A stretch of DNA of 28,454 bases from JAGTRP01 sp035255045 (lineage in GTDB: Bacteria > Pseudomonadota > Gammaproteobacteria > Burkholderiales > Rhodocyclaceae): assembly GCA_035255045.1 (NCBI GenBank), contig DATFAA010000150.1, forward strand, positions 1 to 28,454, in the 5' to 3' direction. Under the pieces are notes generated by a model, which was not told the origin of the DNA, searched no databases, and saw nothing but the letters and a program-made list of their open reading frames with translations. Positions 24,787 through 28,454 of this stretch are shown piece by piece. A program made the position numbers and the translations under genes. The stretch's first letter is position 1, and the number at the start of each line of letters is the position of its first letter.

Positions 24787-24814
24787 AAAACCCTGAATTT
24801 TCCCCGATTTAGGG
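24787..24814 (-). terminator. Weak candidate terminator at the end of the cupin gene
   Basis: On the minus strand CCCTAAAT and ATTCAGGG (24814-24807 and 24798-24791) form a stem with one mismatch, followed by TTTT (complement of 24787-24790). The stem overlaps the cupin stop codon. It is AT-rich and probably leaky, allowing some read-through to lysS. Confidence 0.4.
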
Positions 24815-25165
24815 CTGTCGGGACAAGTTCGGCGCAATGCCGTAATGGACGGCCAGCCAGACGGTGGGCTGTCCGGGATGGGTCCAGTCCACCCGGTGGC
24901 GGCGGTGGGGCGCGATGTGAACGAAATCCCCGGCCTTGAGGCATCTCGCCTCGCCCTCGTCCTCGAAGCGCAGCCTGGCTTCGCCGGTGAGGAGCGCCAC
25001 CCATTCCCCGTCATCCTGGTCGTACCAGAAGCCGGGGGGACTGGCCTGGCCGGTGGAGACGATGCGCTCGACCCGGAGCCCGGGCCGGGCCAGCAGCTCG
25101 AGGAACTGCTCGGCGTCGCTTCCCGGCGCCGGCAGTTGCTCGAACAGGTTGGCGGGCAGCGTCAC
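24809..25165 (-). CDS. Small cupin-domain protein
   Basis: This 118-residue protein is a single cupin barrel (about 25-108). The first cupin motif region, PGFWYDQDDGEWVALLTGEARLRF, lacks the usual HxH metal pair and has Asp/Glu residues instead. The second, GDFVHIAPHRRHRV, keeps the histidine. Either an unusual metal set or no metal is possible. It starts with GTG in GTGA, overlapping the prfB stop by four bases, so it is coupled to prfB translation. No ATG is available near this start. The reading frame was found inside a longer open frame running antisense-wise through prfB codons, of which only this part matches a real family. Substrate is unknown. Confidence 0.8.
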   Translation of the reverse strand: MTLPANLFEQLPAPGSDAEQFLELLARPGLRVERIVSTGQASPPGFWYDQDDGEWVALLTGEARLRFEDEGEARCLKAGDFVHIAPHRRHRVDWTHPGQPTVWLAVHYGIAPNLSRQP

Positions 25166-26266
25166 ACGCCCTGCTTGAGGCTGGCCTCGATGAAGTCGTC
25201 CAGGTCGCCGTCCAGCACGGCCTGGGTGTTGCCGACCTCGTAATTGGTGCGCAGGTCCTTGATGCGGGACTGGTCCAGCACGTAGGAGCGGATCTGGTGG
25301 CCCCAGCCGATGTCGGACTTGGCGTCCTCCAGCTTCTGCTTCTCCGCCTGCTGCTTGCGCAGCTCGAACTCGTACAGGCGGGCCCGCAGCATCTTCCAGG
25401 CCTCGTCCCGGTTGCGGTGCTGGGAACGGTCGTTCTGGCACTGGACCACGATGCCGGAGGGAGTGTGGGTCAGGCGCACCGCCGAGTCGGTCTTGTTGAT
25501 GTGCTGGCCGCCGGCGCCGGAGGCGCGGAAGGTGTCGGTACGCACATCCGCCGGGTTGATGTCGATCTCGATGGAGTCGTCCACTTCCGGATAGACGAAG
25601 ACGGAAGTGAAGCTCGTGTGGCGGCGGGCGTTGGAGTCGAAGGGCGACTTCCGCACCAGGCGGTGGATGCCGGTCTCGGTGCGCAGCATGCCGTAGGCGT
25701 AGTCGCCGGTGAACTTGATGGTGGCGCTCTTGATGCCGGCCACGTCGCCCTCGGATTCTTCCATCACCTCGACGTTGTAGCCCTTGCGCTCGCCCCACTT
25801 GACGTACATGCGCTCCAGCATGGACGCCCAGTCCTGGGCCTCGGTGCCGCCGGCGCCGGCCTGGATTTCCAGGAAGCAGGGGCTGGGGTCCTGGGGATTG
25901 TTGAACATGCGGCGGAACTCGAGGGCGGCCACCTTCTTCTCGACTTCGGCGGCGTCGGCCTCGACGGCATGGAGGGTGTCGTCGTCACCTTCCTCCCTGC
26001 CCATGTCGAAGAGCTCGCGGCCATCGTCGAGGCCCTGCTGGACGTCCTCCAGCACCAGGACGATGTCTTCCAGGCTCTTCTTTTCCCGGCCCATTTCCTG
26101 GGCGCGCTTGGCATCGTCCCAGACCTTGGGGTCTTCCAGTTCCTTGTTCAGGAGCGTCAGTCGTTCGCGCTTCTGATCGTAGTCAAAGATACCTCCGAAG
26201 CTCGGCGGCGCGCTGCGCCAGATCGTCGAGCTTGTTGGAGATGCTGTTCAGTTGTTCGGCTTCCAT
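25162..26266 (-). CDS. prfB: Peptide chain release factor 2, with programmed +1 frameshift
   Basis: RF2 (367 residues) terminates translation at UGA and UAA. The first 27 codons (ATG 26266 to CTT 26186, product ending AAELRRYL) end in an in-frame TGA at 26185-26183. A +1 shift at CTT-TGA-C then continues with DYDQKRERLTLLNKEL to the stop at 25162. The SPF tripeptide that reads the stop codon is in RKSPFDSNARR. The catalytic GGQ ends at Gln254 (GAGGQHINKTDSAVRLTH), two residues beyond the E. coli number. Synthesis is autoregulated: scarce RF2 leaves the TGA unread and favours frameshifting. The gene overlaps the cupin GTG and precedes lysS. Confidence 0.97.
26182..26197 (-). other. Programmed +1 frameshift signal of prfB
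   Basis: On the minus strand CGGAGGTATCTTTGAC contains an internal Shine-Dalgarno-like GGAGG (complement of 26192-26196), the slippery CTT codon and the TGA followed by C, with the spacing known from E. coli prfB. All elements of the classical recoding site are present. Confidence 0.96.
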
Positions 26267-26294
26267 GTCTCTTATCCGCGATACCAAATGTTCG

Positions 26295-26300
26295 ATTATA
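26295..26300 (-). promoter_or_regulatory. Candidate -10 box of the prfB promoter
   Basis: A perfect minus-strand TATAAT lies 28 bases upstream of the prfB ATG, which would give a short leader of about 20 bases. The -35 region 17 bases upstream reads TTCGTC, a weak match. The prfB-cupin-lysS transcript probably begins here. Confidence 0.5.
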
Positions 26301-26344
26301 GCTTGCTGCAATATTCCGACGAAGGCGGACAGCCCTGTCCAGGT

Positions 26345-26378
26345 ACCAGCCTGGGGCGGCGCCGTGCCCCAGGCTGGT
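26345..26378. repeat. Perfect 13-bp inverted repeat in the divergent prfB/GGDEF-EAL intergenic region
   Basis: ACCAGCCTGGGGC (26345-26357) and GCCCCAGGCTGGT (26366-26378) are exact complements with an eight-base GC-rich spacer. No T tract follows on either strand, so it is not a standard terminator. A second small palindrome, GGACAG/CTGTCC with a two-base spacer, lies at 26327-26340. The rest of the 237-base gap shows no gene. An operator for one of the divergent genes or a structured leader of the + strand gene are the likely options. Confidence 0.6.
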
Positions 26379-26503
26379 GCGCCTTCCTGTTGACCATTCC
26401 CGGCCGCCCGGAGATTCACCAGCCGCATCAGGCCCTTAGCGGCGCGGCATGACACTGGCAGGAATTTTGCGTTGGACAGCCATGATCCATGCGGGAAAAG
26501 CAA

Positions 26504-28454
26504 ATGCCTGACTTCGACAACATCATTGAACGCGACGCTGCCCGGGAGGCCGACATGTGGCGCGACATCGACAGCGACCGGGTGCTGCGGGTGCTGGTGC
26601 AGAACCTGGACGGCATGGTCTTCCGCTGCGCCATCGACGAGGTGTGGACCCTCCGCTTCGCCAGCAGCGGCTGCCTGGCCCTGACCGGCTACAGCCAGCA
26701 TGAGCTGAGGGAGACCCGGGGCATCAGCCTGGAGGCCCTGACCCATCCCGACGACCGCCGGCGGGTGCGCCGGGCCATCATGGCGGCGGTGGAGCGGGGC
26801 GCCGCCTACCGGGTGGATTACCGCATCCGCTGCCGGGACGGCGGCGAGAAGTGGGTCCTGGAGCGGGGCCGCTGCGTCGCCGACGAGGCGGGCGGCGAGG
26901 TGCTGGAGGGTTTCATCGAGGACGTGACCGAGCGCCTGCGCACGGAGGTGCGCCTGGCGGAGACCGAGCTGCGCTACCGCAGCATTTTCGAGAATTCGGT
27001 CGTCGGCATGTTCCAGACGTCCCCCGAGGGCCATTACCTCGCCGCCAACCAGGCCCTGGCCGAGCTCTACGGCTACGACTCCCCGGCCGGCCTGGTGGCC
27101 GGCCTGTCGGACATCGCCAACCGGCTCTACGTCCAGCCCGGGCGCCGGGACGACTTCAAGCGCCTGATCCAGCTCCACGGCAAGGTCCGGGACTTCGAGT
27201 CCGAGGTGTACCGGAGCAACGGCAAGACCATCTGGATATCCGAGAATGCCCACGCCGTGCGGGCGCCGGACGGGTCGCTCCTCTACTACGAGGGCACGGT
27301 GGAGGACATCAGCGAGCGCCGCCAGTACCAGGCGCAGCTGGAGTATCAGGCGACCCACGACGCCCTCACCGGCCTGCCCAACCGCAACCTCCTCCAGGAC
27401 CGCCTGGAGCAGGCGGTCAAGGCGGCCGGCCGCAGCGGCAGCCAGGTGGCGGTGGCCTTCGTGGATATCGACAATTTCAAGTTCATCAACGACAGCCTGG
27501 GGCACGGGGTGGGGGACCGCCTGCTGGTGGAAATCGCCGATCGCCTCAAGGCCTGCCTGCGGGCCACCGACACGGTCGCCCGCTACGGCGGCGACGAGTT
27601 CGTGCTCATCCTCGGGGAGCAGACGGCGCTGGGCACCGTGGTGCAGATGCTGGAGCGGGTGCTGGCCGCCATCCACGAGCCTGTCGTGCTGGACGGGCAC
27701 GAGTTGCGGGTGAGCGGCAGCATCGGCGTCAGCCTCTTCCCCCTGAACGGCGCCGACCTCGACATCCTGCTGAGCCAGGCGGACGCGGCCATGTACCATG
27801 CCAAGGAGTCGGGCAAGGGCTGCTTCCGCTTCTATGCCCGGGAACTCAATGCGGCGGCCCACGAGCGGTTGGTGCTGGAGTCCGCCCTGCGGCGGGCGGT
27901 GGCGGAAGAGCGCCTGACGGTGGCCTACCAGCCCAAGGTGGATGCGGCGGGGCGCCTGGTGGGCTGCGAGGCCCTGGTGCGCTGGGAGAGCCCCGAGTTC
28001 GGTCCGGTGTCGCCGGTGAAATTCATCCCCCTGGCGGAGGAGATCGGGCTTATCCGGCCCATCACCGAATTCGTCCTCCGTTCCGCCTGCCGGGAGGCGG
28101 CGGGCTGGGGCGGGCTGCATGTGGCGGTGAACCTGTCGGCCCGGCAGTTCTCGGACCGGGACCTGGTCGGGCTGGTGGCCGACGTGCTGGCGGAGACGGG
28201 ACTGCCGGCCGCCTGCCTGCAACTGGAGATCACCGAGGGCCTCCTGGTGGGGGACGTGGAACGGGCGGTGGCGATCCTGACGGCCCTCAAGGAACTGGGG
28301 GTCGGCATCGCCGTGGACGATTTCGGCACCGGCTATTCCTCCCTGGCTTATTTGAAGCGCTTCCCCATCGACATCCTGAAGATCGACCGCTCCTTCGTCA
28401 TGGAATGCCACCGGGGGGAGGAGGCCATGGCCATTCCCAGGGCGATCATTTCCC
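26504..28454 (+). CDS. PAS-PAS-GGDEF-EAL cyclic di-GMP signalling protein (3' end cut by the window)
   Basis: At least 650 residues are present and the frame is open at the right edge. The domain order is PAS with PAC (about 27-145, QNLDGMVFRCAIDE to GFIEDVTERLR), a second PAS/PAC (about 153-278, YRSIFENSVVGMFQTSPEG to YYEGTVEDISERR), GGDEF (about 283-450, THDALTGLPNRN) and EAL (about 465 to the edge). The GGDEF motif is intact at 362-366. EAL is intact at 489-491 with NLSARQF, EITE, DDFGTGYSS and LKIDRSFV, so both activities are possible. No membrane segment or signal is seen, so it is cytosolic. A GGGAA at 26492-26496 supports ATG 26504; in-frame ATG 26489 would add five residues. It is divergent from prfB. 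The PAS ligands cannot be read. Confidence 0.92.
   Translation, partial: MPDFDNIIERDAAREADMWRDIDSDRVLRVLVQNLDGMVFRCAIDEVWTLRFASSGCLALTGYSQHELRETRGISLEALTHPDDRRRVRRAIMAAVERGAAYRVDYRIRCRDGGEKWVLERGRCVADEAGGEVLEGFIEDVTERLRTEVRLAETELRYRSIFENSVVGMFQTSPEGHYLAANQALAELYGYDSPAGLVAGLSDIANRLYVQPGRRDDFKRLIQLHGKVRDFESEVYRSNGKTIWISENAHAVRAPDGSLLYYEGTVEDISERRQYQAQLEYQATHDALTGLPNRNLLQDRLEQAVKAAGRSGSQVAVAFVDIDNFKFINDSLGHGVGDRLLVEIADRLKACLRATDTVARYGGDEFVLILGEQTALGTVVQMLERVLAAIHEPVVLDGHELRVSGSIGVSLFPLNGADLDILLSQADAAMYHAKESGKGCFRFYARELNAAAHERLVLESALRRAVAEERLTVAYQPKVDAAGRLVGCEALVRWESPEFGPVSPVKFIPLAEEIGLIRPITEFVLRSACREAAGWGGLHVAVNLSARQFSDRDLVGLVADVLAETGLPAACLQLEITEGLLVGDVERAVAILTALKELGVGIAVDDFGTGYSSLAYLKRFPIDILKIDRSFVMECHRGEEAMAIPRAIIS

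Noticed and set aside
24736..25014. In-frame N-terminal extension of lysS up to 25014
   Set aside because: The extension overlaps the cupin gene out of frame, and ATG 24735 has a proper AAGGA site and the family N-terminus.

Overview
The window is GC-rich, almost gap-free bacterial DNA carrying a complete TCA-cycle gene cluster. Gene order (GntR regulator, sdhCDAB-sdhE, gltA, sucA-sucB-lpdA, zapE), protein sequences and the linkage prfB-lysS point to a betaproteobacterium, most likely of the Rhodocyclales (Azospira/Dechloromonas/Azoarcus type). That placement is inference from gene content and style; no rRNA gene is present to settle it.

Region 1 (1-11695, + strand) is the respiratory/TCA block. 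A GntR/UTRA regulator, with a perfect 16-bp palindrome over its own putative -10 box, precedes sdhC-sdhD-sdhA-sdhB-sdhE (all four succinate dehydrogenase subunits plus the flavinylation factor). These genes overlap or sit a few bases apart. gltA follows and ends in a strong intrinsic terminator. sucA-sucB-lpdA then encode the whole 2-oxoglutarate dehydrogenase complex, with a hairpin between sucB and lpdA and a terminator after lpdA. Together these genes cover citrate synthesis, 2-oxoglutarate to succinyl-CoA, and succinate to fumarate with electron delivery to quinone.

Region 2 (11775-16320, +) holds the AFG1-type ATPase gene zapE, a small exported protein that looks like a secretin without its pore-forming part, and a large Lon-like protein. 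The Lon-like protein has an intact Ser/Lys protease dyad but a degenerate P-loop.

Region 3 (16321-23115, - strand) converges on region 2 with no intergenic base. In transcription order it holds mnmC (tRNA wobble-uridine modification), a membrane-anchored glycine-zipper protein, a GGDEF-EAL protein with a periplasmic CxxCH (c-type heme) sensor, and metY (O-acetylhomoserine sulfhydrylase), whose ATG overlaps the GGDEF-EAL stop. The metY terminator lies inside the 3' coding end of the opposing Lon-like gene.

Region 4 (23116-26266, -) is prfB (with the classical programmed +1 frameshift), a small cupin overlapping the prfB stop, and lysS. A ~100-bp imperfect palindromic element lies between lysS and mnmC. 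Divergent from prfB, a PAS-PAS-GGDEF-EAL protein starts at about 26504 and runs off the right edge.

Most of the window is well-understood housekeeping. The parts that deserve attention are the heme-sensor c-di-GMP enzyme coupled to metY, the secretin-like orphan next to the Lon-like protein, the terminator encoded inside a convergent gene, and several palindromic non-coding elements. I found no tRNA, rRNA, CRISPR array, transposase or phage gene.
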